This document shows, piece after piece, positions 37,501 through 48,025 of a DNA stretch of 64,000 nucleotides. Origin of the DNA: Channallabes apus. Lineage: Eukaryota > Chordata > Actinopteri > Siluriformes > Clariidae. Each line of letters starts with the position of its first letter. The stretch's first letter is position 1. Position numbers and translations under genes: made by a program. The DNA lies in contig CM060107.1 of the NCBI GenBank assembly GCA_030522415.1, positions 21,550,071 through 21,614,070 on the forward strand. The letters run 5' to 3'. Below the pieces are notes generated by a model. That model saw nothing but the letters and a program-made list of their open reading frames with translations, did not search any database and was not told the DNA's origin.

Positions 37501-38967
37501 AGCTCTTTGTACAGCTGACAATGTTTTGTACCATAGATAGGTAGCTTTAATATTCCCAAAAGGAAATAAAAAAAAAAAAACAACAGTTTTTTTGGTTGGA
37601 TGACAAGTTGTGCTTTATTTTCCCTAAAATAATCAAGACACCACGTCTTGGACATTCTACCACAATAAATGTCATAATACATAAAAGTATATAATTTTTT
37701 CTGAAATTGCAATAGTGCGAGGGATGTTCGAGTCAAACAGAGACTTTATTGGATACCATTAAGAATGTTTCTTCAATACTCTGGAGCCATAATCGGACTT
37801 GCCAGCTACCGTATGAAACGCTGTTCTCCCAGGAACTCCTTTAATGGTTCAAACATGTGGAAATTGTTAGGAGCGAGGTCAGTTTGAGGATACGGCGAGA
37901 ACTCCCAGCCGAGTTCCTGTAACAAGTGGCAAGTGGTTTTTCTGAATCATTGTTTGTACAGTTCTCACAAACAAAAAGTTATGCTTTCACTTTCAACTCT
38001 TGGTTGTTCCTTACACTGATTGTTCTTGGAACAACTGCAGTAGGCTCCGTACAGATTTCTTTAAAACGTTTTCATCATTCAGATGTTTTACTGTAGTTAA
38101 GAGTCTCATTACTGTTTTGTTCTTGAACTGTTCTGTAAATGTCAATCAGGTTTACAAGAAATTGCGTCACAAGTCCTGATTTGACTTGAACGCCCCTCAT
38201 ACAAGACGAATAAAACACTTTATGGTGTGCTGTTATGCAAGAAAAAAAAGAAAGACAAAAAAAAAAAAAAAACCTTGACAGTTAAACCATTATATTGCTG
38301 ATATGCAATAAAAAATTGTCTCTTTGGGGGTACACAATGTGGCTCAGATGGAAAGACAGTTTCCGAATCCTGTTCTAGTATCTGACCCAGACATGTTCCT
38401 TTACATTTTTTGGCAGACTAGTAATTGTTTGTGCCATGTAAGCGTTACTACTTTTACTACTGCTACTCCATGATTAGCATCATTTACGTCTCAAGTTGAA
38501 CAGCCTAGCATCCATCTCAGCTAATCTGCTTCTGATTGGTTAATTGGATAATTTGATTGACACTGATTTATGCATGTATAGTGTGTAATCTGATCGTTGT
38601 TCCCCTTCCCCTTTGTCCTCATTGCAGGCATGAATCATTTACACTTCCATGCATTCCTAGGTAAGGGGTGCTAGTTCCAGCACGTTGTCCCCTCTTTCCT
38701 CTGACCTTTCATTCGCTTCCTCAAAATAAACATCATATTAGTATAATTCTCCCACTCTGCTGTTCTACTGCCGAAACGTATTTCTGTTGCTTTTTTTTTT
38801 TTGTATGTGTGTGTTTCTCAGTATCACAGTAATATAATCTCTTGCATCTTGCTCTTCCATTCCATGAGGTTAGTTCATAATGCCTTAACACATTCGTTCT
38901 TTCTGTTTATTCTTTGTGTGTGTATGTATAGAAAAAGCCTCAGCCAGAAGAGTGTAAGCAGCAGTGA
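26058..38967 (+). CDS. nap1l4: nucleosome assembly protein 1-like 4
   Basis: Histone chaperone of the NAP family, which binds H2A-H2B and shuttles between cytoplasm and nucleus. Coding exons: 26058-26094, 26421-26481, 26729-26888, 27283-27366, 28750-28881, 31155-31226, 31338-31477, 33226-33371, 34737-34753, 36180-36299, 36608-36643, 36725-36775 and 38932-38967; all GT-AG, phases consistent, 363 aa. The ATG follows an in-frame TGA (26043-26045) in the same exon. Family motifs: ALPKAVKRRVYALKRLQVQ, KFYEEVHELERKYAGLYQP, DPKGIPEFWLTIF, EHDEPILKHLQDI, LEFHFEPNSYF, KKKQKHKGRGTVRTITK, DSFFNFFNP, DFEIGHFFRERIIPRAVLYF, then an acidic tail and C-terminal CKQQ. HFFRERI and DSFFNFFNP with the phlda2 neighbour favour NAP1L4 over NAP1L1. 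The N-terminus MEARKNEKNEAKGKGGSKG is Lys/Gly-rich and lacks the LAALQERL helix of human NAP1L4. Confidence 0.95.
29147..30238 (+). mobile_element. nonautonomous hAT element carrying a BED-finger exon (copy 2)
   Basis: Termini TAGGGTTG and CAACCGTA with a perfect 8-bp target duplication TATTTAAG (29139-29146 and 30239-30246). The plus-strand frame 29468-29731 begins MPKTKRSKVWLYFTRKD and keeps both cysteines of the BED finger (TCSKCF), unlike copy 1, but shifts frame after about residue 57 (VFSCGQQ instead of VFNSLWTT). A splice donor-like CCGCAG|GTTAGTAG lies at about 29749-29761. The element sits in the nap1l4 intron between coding exons 5 and 6, transcribed in the gene's direction, so its acceptor-less exon could be trapped. 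Confidence 0.87.
30885..30975. repeat. short repeat-like segment (SINE-like)
   Basis: TAGTGTTACTTCCTCTTAAC with CTGTGGAGTTTTGCAA shares its outer phrases with 32025-32110 (TAGTGTTACTCCCTCTTAGC and CTGTGGTGTTTTGCAA), while the core is in the opposite orientation between the two. Probably old SINE pieces in nap1l4 introns. Confidence 0.3.
31495..31526. repeat. (CA)n microsatellite
   Basis: About 16 CA units, 20 bp after the donor of the nap1l4 exon ending at 31477. Confidence 0.95.
35009..36009. mobile_element. nonautonomous hAT element in nap1l4 intron
   Basis: Termini CAGGGGTGGTGAACC and, reversed, CAGGGGTGGCGAACCC. A perfect 8-bp target duplication AAATAAGC flanks it (35001-35008 and 36010-36017). 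The 1,001-bp element contains no transposase frame, includes an A(29)-like homopolymer at 35847-35870 and hosts a second, nested inverted-repeat element. It lies between the 17-nt exon at 34737-34753 and the exon at 36180. Confidence 0.87.
35129..35393. mobile_element. nested GC-rich inverted-repeat element
   Basis: Left end CTATCTCACCTATGCGGTTT (35131-35150) is matched in inverse by AAACCGCATAGGTGAGAG (about 35370-35386) near the right end. The interior is rich in CACGG/CGTGA words and looks much more GC-rich than its host element. No coding capacity. It is probably an unclassified MITE that jumped into the hAT element. Confidence 0.55.
36400..36545. mobile_element. Tc1-like end fragment
   Basis: GAGTCAAAAGTTTGGACACA followed by TTTTATTTTCTACATTCTAG is the terminal region of a fish Tc1 family; about 140 bp, decayed. 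Between nap1l4 exons at 36299 and 36608. Confidence 0.45.
37103..37121. repeat. poly(C) tract
   Basis: Nineteen C in a row within the last nap1l4 intron. A twin tract of similar length lies at 41542-41560. Confidence 0.9.
37705..38240 (-). mobile_element. mariner-like transposase relic
   Basis: Read in reverse, the segment gives ELGWEFSPYPQTDLAPNNFH followed by MFEPLKEFLGEQRF, the end of a mariner-type DDD transposase with stops and indels. Related pieces lie at 42240-42760 (reverse) and 52845-53165 (forward). In the last nap1l4 intron. Confidence 0.55.
38628..38660 (+). other. nap1l4: possible alternative exon of nap1l4
   Basis: A 33-nt segment is bounded by a polypyrimidine acceptor (TTTGTCCTCATTGCAG) and a strong donor (CTAG|GTAAGG). 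If spliced between 36775 and 38932, the frame would read one Ala codon and then TGA, giving an isoform ending after IDTTA and lacking CKQQ. No transcript evidence is visible; it may be a decoy exon. Confidence 0.35.
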
Positions 38968-41900
38968 GAACAGAGAGAGCCCTGAAGTCCCCTGCTGGAC
39001 CTGCCATATATTCTCCAAACAATGCAATAGACATCCAAACACCATGTAGGAAATGCATGATCATTTATGGTTACGCCAAACAGAGGTTGCCTCTGTACTC
39101 AAAATAGAGCATTCAAGAAATATAACACAACAGTTCTGCACTTCACCCTTTTTTTTTTTTTTTTTTTGTTCTTTCTTTTTTTCTTCTGGAAGCTCTTAAG
39201 TATTTGACTGGAAGTTTTGAGCAAAGAGGTTAATGTATTTGTTTTCAGTATATTTATCCTTTTCAGTTCTTTGTCACGGTTTCATAGTTGGTAACATTGC
39301 AGAATCCTGAATGTCCCTGATGGTTTTCACACTGTAGGTCACTCACTCAGGGTTTTTTTTCCCATTATTATTTTTATTATTATTTTTTAAATAACACCAG
39401 TATAGTCGTTCCTGTCAAGCATTAAACTGCTGTTACTTAATAGGTAACTTAATAGTGAAACATGTCTCTGTTACAGCAGTTACACTTAATTCAGTGTTAA
39501 TTTTTGGAAGTCCTCATGTCTAGCCTCATTGTAGCTGGATAAAATGGAGTACTGTAAGTAGCTAGGAGATCCCCATCGAGGCTGAGATCAGTGTCAACAG
39601 ACCAAAGCAGGCACTTGCTTTGGAGAGCTGCTTCGATACCAGTGGGTACTATTATAAACCAAGTACGCTTTTTAACACGCACGCTGGTGATCTGTCGATC
39701 TCAGCTCTGCTAACCAGAACAAGCATTCATGTGCTAATTCTTCTACTGTTAGTCTGATTTTCAAACTGTCACCAAGATGTTTTTTTTTTTTTTTTTTTTT
39801 TCCCCCCCCTTTCTTTAAGTAAGATCTGATTTAGCACTGTTTTTGTATTTTATATTTGCTTTATGACTAAAGGTTGCCAATGCATAGTATTTGCTCTGAT
39901 GGGATTTGTATGTTGTTTTTTGTTGTTTTGTTTCATTTGCTTTGATCAGAATCTCGGGTGAAAAGGAGCAATAGGGTGAATGTTAGCCTCATGGCTTTCT
40001 TTTGCACATCATACCCATTTTAGACCTCACAAAAAATAAGATGTGGAAAATACAAAGTGCTGATCACTCGCGTTAGACAGCTCTGACGGTAAACAAGAAG
40101 CACTTTGTTCTGTATTTTCAAACTGGTTTCTTTTGTGCTGTGATCATTAAATTCATGCATAGAATCGTTTTTCTTTTTATTAGCTCTTGCTTAAGAGGGG
40201 GCAGGTCTTAAAGCCACTGCCCAAGTATTAATCATATGCTAGTGATGGCCTTATTGGGATTGTCTTGGGTTTTAATGCAATATTGTTTTCAATTTGTATA
40301 AAATAGTCAAGAGTATTATATTAAACATTGTGTAATGTGATGCAAGCAGTACTTTGTGTGCGCTTTACTGAGTGTGTGGATGTTTTAAAATTATGCCACG
40401 TCGTCATATCTCCAGTGTCCCAGGCTCTGTAAAAAAAAAAAAAAAAAAAAAAGTCTGCACCCATCACAAGGGTTTCACACTTGAGGTTTCTATGAAAAGA
40501 AACAAAAATTCCTGCTGCAGTGTAGCATGCTAGGAATCCCAGCACTGATGGCACTGATACAGTGGGCACGAGTGCTGCTCTTCTTGCCATTGGTGTGATT
40601 GGTATGTGCTCTGACATTCTTTAAGATGCATCTCAATTGCTTAATCTGGTGGCCAAGATTCCCAGCGTTAACACTGCTGCTGTTTCAGTCAACACGCTGA
40701 GCATAACACCTTTTTGGTCGTGAACTGTCAGCAAGATGCATGTTTTAGCTCAGCAGTACACACAATCTTAGTGTTCTAGGCAGGTGAATGTCCTTCATGC
40801 ATACTGCTGTGTTTTGTCAAGGTTTCATCGGAAAAGTGTTCTCATGCATTCTAGACATGAATCCTGCAGTGATCTGTTTGTTGTAGCCACAAGACGACTG
40901 TTTTTCTTTTGCAAAGTGTTCTAAGTAGAACCATTTAAGGAAGCTAAAATGCTGAAGTACTTGGGGAGAAGGAAAAAAAATATGTATTGGGTTATCTCTA
41001 GTCTAAGGCTATAAAAGGTGACATCCAGTTATTAAGGGATCTTTAAAGCTGCATGCAGAAGCTTGATAAGTGTTTGTGTATAAGTGGGCATTCCAAGAAG
41101 CATTTTACAATGCTTAAACTATCTTCAGAAGATCTTTTAAAGGATTTGTTTTATTCTTAGTATATTCTGCCAAGCATACTAAAAGTTTATGTATGTAAGT
41201 TTAAGGGGGGAACTAAGTACTAAGAAGAACTCTACAACTGAGTGGTGTGTAGTCCATGTATAATGTCCTTCTAAAGAAATCAGCTTTACTGTTTAAAGGG
41301 TGAATGGGTCACTGAACATCTTTCCTTAGTGAACACCAACACTTATGGAACATTTGTTCTTCTGAGGAATCCTTATAATCCATGTTACAATTTATTATGA
41401 AAATATGCAAGTTATAATATTTTACACCTTTCCCCCTTTGGCAAGTATGCAAATGTATCACCAGTAATTGCATGTAAGTTAGAAAGGATGCCACCATTAA
41501 TCTGTTTTTGCTTTAAAAAAAAAAAAAAACCCTGCTAATGTCCCCCCCCCCCCCCCCCCCTGAGTGAAAGTAAAATATTCCATGACTGAGATGTCTTAAA
41601 AACCTGATTGAATATTTTGGATAAACCAATCCAAACTTTTCCTGTTGTCCTAGGCCACTTTACTTACACTTTACCTTGAAATATTACTCCATTCTTGTAT
41701 CTTTGGGAGGAGCATATTAAATGTTACAGTCATTTATTACAGATTGTGAAAAAATATACTTTCCACATAAGTGGCTATTACAGAACCTGAATTTATCCTG
41801 TTAGTCTTCCCAGTGATTATACAAATCCAGGTCTTATTCAGTATCTGCCTGTCTCCTCTTACATCCTCTAATAGCAGCTTCCTCTGTACGTCTGCAAGTC

Positions 41901-42030
41901 TGTGTCCTGCGGCCCTCCTTAATGTCCTGCAGCATCAACTGCCACTTCAGAGATATAAACAGAGATCTTTGTGCCAGAGAAACCAGGCCTCTGATTGAAC
42001 TATATTAAAATAAAACCGATGACTTATTTT
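38968..42030 (+). other. nap1l4: nap1l4 3'UTR and downstream region
   Basis: No further coding exon follows the stop at 38965-38967. Candidate poly(A) signals are ATTAAA at about 40320 and AATAAA at about 42009-42014. The region has long T, A and C homopolymers (39148-39167, 39780-39800, 40430-40452, 41542-41560) and no repeat I can classify. The true 3' end cannot be decided here. Confidence 0.4.
41411..41482 (+). repeat. 70-bp direct repeat, left copy
   Basis: The text from TATTTTACACCTTTCCCCCT to the end of AGTAATTGCATGTAAG recurs at 43613-43687 with a few differences. Confidence 0.8.
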
Positions 42031-42239
42031 AGAATGAATGCCTTTAGGCCCAGTTGTATAACTGGTCTAATAAGCTGTAGATAATTATTGCACTGTAGGC
42101 AAGGGTTGAAAGTTATCCAATCATGCTACTCTAATTACAATGCATGGTTCACCAACATCGTACTTTTCCGAGTCTAATTAAATCTGTTCTTAAAATATAA
42201 TAATAATAAATGTCTTGACTGTTACAGAGTAGTAGTAAT

Positions 42240-42760
42240 AATAATAGTAATGTAAGAGTGAGTCAAAAATTATCCACATTTTAGACAAGACAAATACATA
42301 ATTTTTCGACATAACCTCCTTGCTTGTTAATACACTTTTTCCATCTGTCAAGAAGCTTTTGTATTCTTTCATTAAAAATGTTTTCGTCTGAGTTATGAGC
42401 CATGAATGCACCGCTCTCTTCACTTCTTCATCAGAAGTGAATCTTCGTCCTCGTAGGACTGCTTTCAGGGGACCAAACAGGTGAATGTCTGATGGAGCAA
42501 GATAAGGTCTATAGGGGAGGATGCTTTAACACCTCAAAAAGAAATTTGGACAGTGTGGGCAGAGGTGTACGGTCGCACATTGTGATACAAGATCATGACA
42601 GCAGTCCACTGTGTTTAATCCGAAGTTTACGCTTCAGCTCTTCAATAAGCATCTCACTTTGCTGATTGTTGTTAAACCTTTTTTTCCTGATAATGTTCCA
42701 ATCTGGGCTCCTGAGAAGCCCAGAAAACTTTAAACATCAATTTTCCAACTGATGACTTTT
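42240..42760 (-). mobile_element. mariner-like transposon relic
   Basis: Reverse frames read TPLPTLSKFLFEVLKHPP and then LLDRWKKCINKQGGYVE, the usual C-terminal end of a mariner transposase, with several stops and frameshifts. One terminus may be at 42250 (GTCAAAAATTATCCAC). Confidence 0.6.
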
Positions 42761-42879
42761 TAACATTTTCACGGTTGGCGCTTGAGGATGTTTCCATTCC
42801 ATTCTATGTCGTTTATTCTCTTTAAATTAAGAAACTTTCACCTTCCTTAGAGTAATGGTGCAAATTTTGTTTGCAGATA

Positions 42880-43015
42880 TCCAAACACATTCTCTGGAAG
42901 TTCAATATAACAGGTGATGTCTTTAAGTTAATATTGAGTCCAGTTCGTTATTGGAGGCTCAGGTAGACTGTAGGAAATTCCAGTCCTGAACTTTTTTCAG
43001 TGACTGCAGTCACAA
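42880..43015 (-). mobile_element. LINE 3' region fragment
   Basis: CTGGAAGTTCAATATAACAG and GGAGGCTCAGGTAGACTGTA are reverse matches to the region of the LINE 3' end seen at 3780-3880 (CTACAGTCTACCTGAGCCTC). Confidence 0.55.
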
Positions 43016-43612
43016 AGACAGGGAGAGAGAAAGAGAAGAACAGAGAGTAGAAGAGAAGGAGCTTCGTGTCTCTTGACGCTGATGACGGTTCATCCTCCTC
43101 GGACATTTAAGGGAAAATGACGTTAAATACAAGGTCTGTATACACATGTATACACTCACCTAATTCACTTATGACTGAAAAATTATTACTATATGTAACA
43201 TTTATTGCTGTTACCGTGTTAAGGCTACACACAAACTTTCCGGCTGGTCTGAGGTACTGTATGATAATTTAGCTGAGAATAGCTGCTAGCCTCCCCACCT
43301 GTGTATGAAAGAAACGGCTAAGATGTCTGAGCTTTTTAGCTTTCTCTGTAAAATGTTTGCAGGGTTACGAAGATGGTGAAGTGAATGAACGTTAAACTGT
43401 TAACTGTAGTGCTAGCATGACGGAGGCATTTAGTTAGTTTGCTAGCATTAGCAACCACTTTAGAACTTTATTAATCTCACTGCTTGAGACAATAAAATGC
43501 TGGGGTGTTACAAAACACTGACCCTCTCACAAATATACAGACCTGCTAACCCTCCCGTTTTTCACCAGCTAGTAATTTACTCTGCGGTCAAATTTCTCCT
43601 GCATTTCTCCCG

Positions 43613-43687
43613 AGTTATAACAATATTTTACACCTTTCCCCCTTTGGCAAGTATGCTAATGTATCACCAGTAATAGCATATAAGCTA
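43613..43687 (+). repeat. 70-bp direct repeat, right copy
   Basis: Partner of 41411-41482; the two copies bracket 2.1 kb that includes the mariner relic and the LINE fragment. Confidence 0.8.
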
Positions 43688-44109
43688 ACCAGGTAGCTCT
43701 CTTTAACCAAAGTTAAATTAACTATCAGTCAGCGCGCCAACTACAGGAAAAAGTACCACAGCTGAACAGGTAACTACTAGATGGAAGTATTAATATTTTG
43801 GTGATTGTAATGTCCCAGTATGACACCAGCTATGAATTTTTTTCGGTAATTAGCTTAAAATCAATGCAGACTGCAATATCAACTAGTCTGACATAAAGAG
43901 CTGTATCCTAAAAGCCATGCTTATTCTGCTGTTTTATGTTTGGTAGTAGCTGTCTCCATGTTTTTGTTTTAGGTTACCTATACACTATCTTAATGGGCAG
44001 CTTTGTAATTTTTTAGTATCAATCCTATTTCACACTAAATTAATAGTCTTATTCAGTTTAATCTCTGCTATTCAACAAAATTGTAACTTTTTCATTTCTT
44101 TCTTTCTAA

Positions 44110-44215
44110 GGTTGTAACCAACATGGTGTAGAACCTCCAGCGGGCTGAAGTGTCAAGGCCGTACCCCTACATCCTGACGCTGGGAGATAATGACCAGCGC
44201 TGCTCTCAGTAATGT
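44110..44215 (+). pseudogene. possible decayed exon of an uncharacterised fish gene family
   Basis: After a pyrimidine-rich stretch ending CTTTCTAAG, one frame reads NLQRAEVSRPYPYILTLGD followed by NDQRCSQ and a stop, with a stop also just before it. The RPYPYILTLGD phrase resembles an exon of a family of short uncharacterised teleost proteins that I recall only loosely. No donor follows. Presumed dead exon or repeat-borne fragment. Confidence 0.25.
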
Positions 44216-44589
44216 TGTAATGTTGCTATGAAATAGCGAGGCCTACCTGAAAAGTCTTAGACAGTGTTTGTATGTTAAAATGAGACCAGGGCTGGATAGT
44301 TTTGTTCTGCAGAAAAGATATCTGAAGTCACAGAGAGATCCTGCTCTGTAGAAGCTGCCTCAGTCTATTTGTGCAATTACTCCATTCTGCCCTTGTCAGT
44401 AATAGTATAGTAATGATGTCACTGTTGATTATCTGTTCTTGTTCTTTTGAAAAATAAATGTTTTTTTTAAGAACATTTAATAGGATGTTGTTTATTGCAT
44501 ATATGTATGTTTTTTTGTAATAGACCAGTATATCAAAGTAATTTAACTGTTTAATAGACATGGGTGTTTTTTTTTTTTTTTTTTTTTAC

Positions 44590-44895
44590 AGATTCACTGT
44601 AAAACATGAAAATAATAATAACCTATTTGTGAGGTAGAATTAACCCAACATTCCAGTTAAAATGAACCAACAAACTCCAAACATATGGGTTGAACATTTG
44701 ACCAATTTATGTGGTAGAATTAAGCCAGCATTATAGTTAAATATGACGTAGCATTTGGATTGAATATTTAACCCATCTTGCTGGGTTAAACAAATAACCC
44801 ATCTTGCTTTTAGTTAGTCCTATATTTACCCAGCAGCTGGGTTAAAAACAACCCAGACTGGGTTGTTTTTAACCCAGCATTTTTTAGGGTGTATG
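44590..44895. mobile_element. MITE-like element with perfect hairpin
   Basis: Repeated AACCCA/TGGGTT words culminate in a perfect 21-bp inverted repeat around a single A (44836-44856 and 44858-44878), followed by AGCATTTTTTAGGGTGTA, the end of a MITE common in fish. The left end is not clear. No coding capacity. Confidence 0.6.
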
Positions 44896-45164
44896 GTCAC
44901 GTAATGTATAGGGCAGTGTAGAGTGCAGGCAGGGACTCCAGCAGGACTAACTACAGTATGAAAGCATAGCTAAAAGGGAGAGCCAGAAGGAAAAACAGAC
45001 ATGCAGGCTCTCTGAGATGTAAAGTGTAAAGAGATGTAAAATGACTTCACTGTCAACAAACCTGAGTGATCAATGAGAGTGAGGAAGACCATACCTGTTC
45101 ACCATAATACTCTACATCCATGAGTCCCCCAGATCTGTTCTTTGAGGCAAATCTATCGGGGGCA

Positions 45165-46036
45165 AATCTATTCACAAAAATGCTTGCCTAAATAAATAGG
45201 TTTTAAGCCTAGACTTAAACACTGAGACTGTGTCTGAGTACCGAACACTAATTGGAAGACTATTCCATAATTTTGGTGCTTTGTACTGTAAGAAATAGCT
45301 CTGCCCCCTGCTATAGTTTTCATAACACGTGGTACTGACAAGCAGCCTGCATCTTTTGATCGGAGTAGGAGTGGCGGATCGTAAGACACTAGCAATTCAC
45401 TCAGATACTGCGGCGTGAGATTGTTTAATGCTTTATATTTTTGGGCCGATGCCATCTCGGGGAGTTTTTCCTTGCCACTGTAGCCGTCACCCCTGGCTTG
45501 CTCATCAGAGACATTTCATTCATCATTCATTAATCTCATTGTTATCTAGACACATTTTTCTCACACATACACACTTCCAAATATTTTCTTTTCTAAAAAA
45601 ATTTCTTTAATTTTTGTGAAGCTGCTTTGAGACAATGACCATTGTTAAAATCACTATATAAATAAAATTGAATTGTATTGAATATGTCAAAAGTAGTATT
45701 TTAAAATCCATGCGAAATTTCACAGGGAGCCAATGCAGTGTCTACATGTGCTTCAAATGAAAGACTGGAATCTATAATCACACAGAGGTCTTTTACTGTG
45801 GCACTTGGAACAGAAAGGCCATCTAAAGTTACAGTTTGATCAGAAAGCTTATTTCTAGCTGCATATGGTCCTATGACTATAATTTCTGTCTTATCAGGAT
45901 TTATAATGGCACCAGGTGCACTTTCATACCACAAAAAAAACAAAAAAAGAATAACTGCACGCTGATTTTCTTTCATGCAAATCACATGAGGGACATCCAT
46001 TTTACCTGCAGTTACAAATGAACTGATGAAACACAT
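45165..46036 (-). mobile_element. rearranged LINE fragment (Rex1/CR1-like)
   Basis: Reverse frames give the C-terminal end (YKALNNLTPQYLSELLVSYD, 45168-45440) and an RT piece (INPDKTEIIVIGPYAARNKL, 45701-46036). Between them, 45445-45690 is the 3' tail of the same LINE type in forward orientation (TTTTTCCTTGCCACTGTAGC, GAAGCTGCTTTGAGACAATG, ending in ATTGAATTG). The mixed orientation suggests an inversion during insertion (twin priming) or nested copies. Confidence 0.6.
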
Positions 46037-46139
46037 TCACACCTGCACAGCAGGTTAAACAGAAAGCGCTAACAAGACAATGCAACCCACAGAAGTTGTA
46101 ATAAAACCGGAGTACGGACCATTTTGGATTCACCCTAAT

Positions 46140-46403
46140 AAAACTCTATTATAAGACGGCAAAGGAATGCAGCATCCCTGCAGATCTTATCCAGATTATA
46201 TCTCTCACACCGAGTGTGGTTTATATGCTTATTTACAATGCTATGTATAAAGAGAGAGAGATTTTATATATCCACTGGACCATAGAGCTAATGTTAGCCA
46301 TCTTTTTTGAACTGAAATCTATTTCATAAGTCAGAAGATACTTTAAATACAAAATGAATCACACAGTGTACTTTAATGGCAAACATTTTAAATAACAAAT
46401 CCA
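46140..46403 (+). repeat. local duplication, left copy
   Basis: About 264 bp nearly identical to 47757-48025, from AAACTCTATTATAAGACGGC through ATGAATCACACAGTGTACTT to AACAAATCCA. It ends next to a (TAA)n microsatellite (46404-46431). Confidence 0.88.
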
Positions 46404-46431
46404 CTAATAATAATAATAATAATAATAATAA

Positions 46432-47756
46432 TACATCTAATTATGTAGAGCTGTAGTATTAGTTCATAAAAAAAAATCTAATTCCAGATCTAAATAATAC
46501 TTTTTCTTGCTGAAAGTCTAGAAAGTCTGCTTCAGGTGACAACGCCTTAGTGAGATGCAGTGATGTTTGAGACTATGGAGACATCCATGGCCCAATTTAT
46601 CAGGTATTTTTTGTTTTAAATGCAAAAGTAAAGGAAATCATACATGATAATGATTGTGAATTAAAACCCATAAGAATTTCAACACTCAACGTTCAACCTG
46701 CTGAAACATAGCCAGGTAAATAATTAGCTAGCTGCAGGAGCTACAGTACACTAGCTAGCCAGAGTTTTTATGATTTACAGGAAATGCTCAGGATATAGTG
46801 TAAGCTTAGCTGCTTAGCTAGAAACATGTGGTCATTTTTCTTAATTGCTATTTTTTTTTTTTACCATGCTTGCAGTACATTTACTTAAGCCAGTATGTTT
46901 AGTATTCTTTCCACCGCTGGCTGTAGGCAATGAGAATGTGTCTGTATGCTTGGTAGATAAAAAAGCTATCTACATTTCAATCGTTCGATGTGGTTGTTAA
47001 ACTGACCATGGGACAATCTGTCCTCAGATTTGTTTGTTCTTGTTCCTTCTGGTGATGATGATATGTTTCTCCTTCACAAACACACATAAACTCAGACCTT
47101 GGCGGCTTCCTTTAGCAGTGGGAGACAAAATTAGTTTATCATAACTGTTTGGTGAGTCATTATTACAGAAAGCAAGGTAACAAGCAATACCAACGAAAAG
47201 CTGATGCATCTATTCGCAATGATGGTGACTGTATTACAGCAACAGTACTAATTGGGTTAAGCTGTTTATTGGGTATGCCTAGTGTTGGCACAACATCCTG
47301 GTTGGGACGTCCCAGGACAAATTAGGTTTATATGTATTTATATTTCATAACTATCCCACAAACGATCTGGAACTGGTCACCAGTGACAATAAACATAAAA
47401 AAAAAAAGCCCCCAAAATTTAGGTCTCTATGGGACGGTCAAGAAAAAACGGTTAGTAAAAAGTGGCAACCATCAGTATACAGCACTCTGTGAAAGTGATT
47501 TGATAAGTCTTCCTATTCCAGAAAAGGTTGTGCGTGCAAACAGATTGCTAACTTTAACTGAAGAATGGAAGCCTAAAATTACCTTGGCAGTTCTATGGAC
47601 CTAGGCCCAATCCCTGGTTTAGGCTCTTGCTGTCTGAGTTTGGCGGTTCTTTGCTCAGGTTCCACTCAGGTTATCACCATGGCCAGACAGGTGATTCCTT
47701 AGCCTTTATTTAGGCTACTGATGAACTAACCTTATACACGTAATGCAGGTAAGCTT
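46432..47756. other. no gene seen
   Basis: AT-rich DNA between the two copies of the duplication. Short open frames (for example 47332-47604) lack codon bias, domains or splice context. A TAGCTAGC-rich patch lies at 46722-46763. Confidence 0.45.
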
Positions 47757-48025
47757 TAAAACTCTATTATAAGACGGCAAAGGAATGCAGCATCACTGCA
47801 GATCTTATCCGGATTATATCGCTCACACCGAGTGTGGTTTATATGCTTATTTACAATGCTATTTATAAAGAGAGAGAGATTTTATATATCCACTGGACCA
47901 CAGAGCTAATGCTAGCCATCTTTTTTTTTTTAACTGAAATCTATTTCATAAGTCAGAAGATACTTTAAATACAAAATGAATCACACAGTGTACTTTAATG
48001 GCAAACACTTTAAATAACAAATCCA
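47757..48025 (+). repeat. local duplication, right copy
   Basis: Partner of 46140-46403. Differences include a longer T run (TTTTTTTTTTT near 47921) and a few substitutions such as GCTAGCC for GTTAGCC. Confidence 0.88.
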
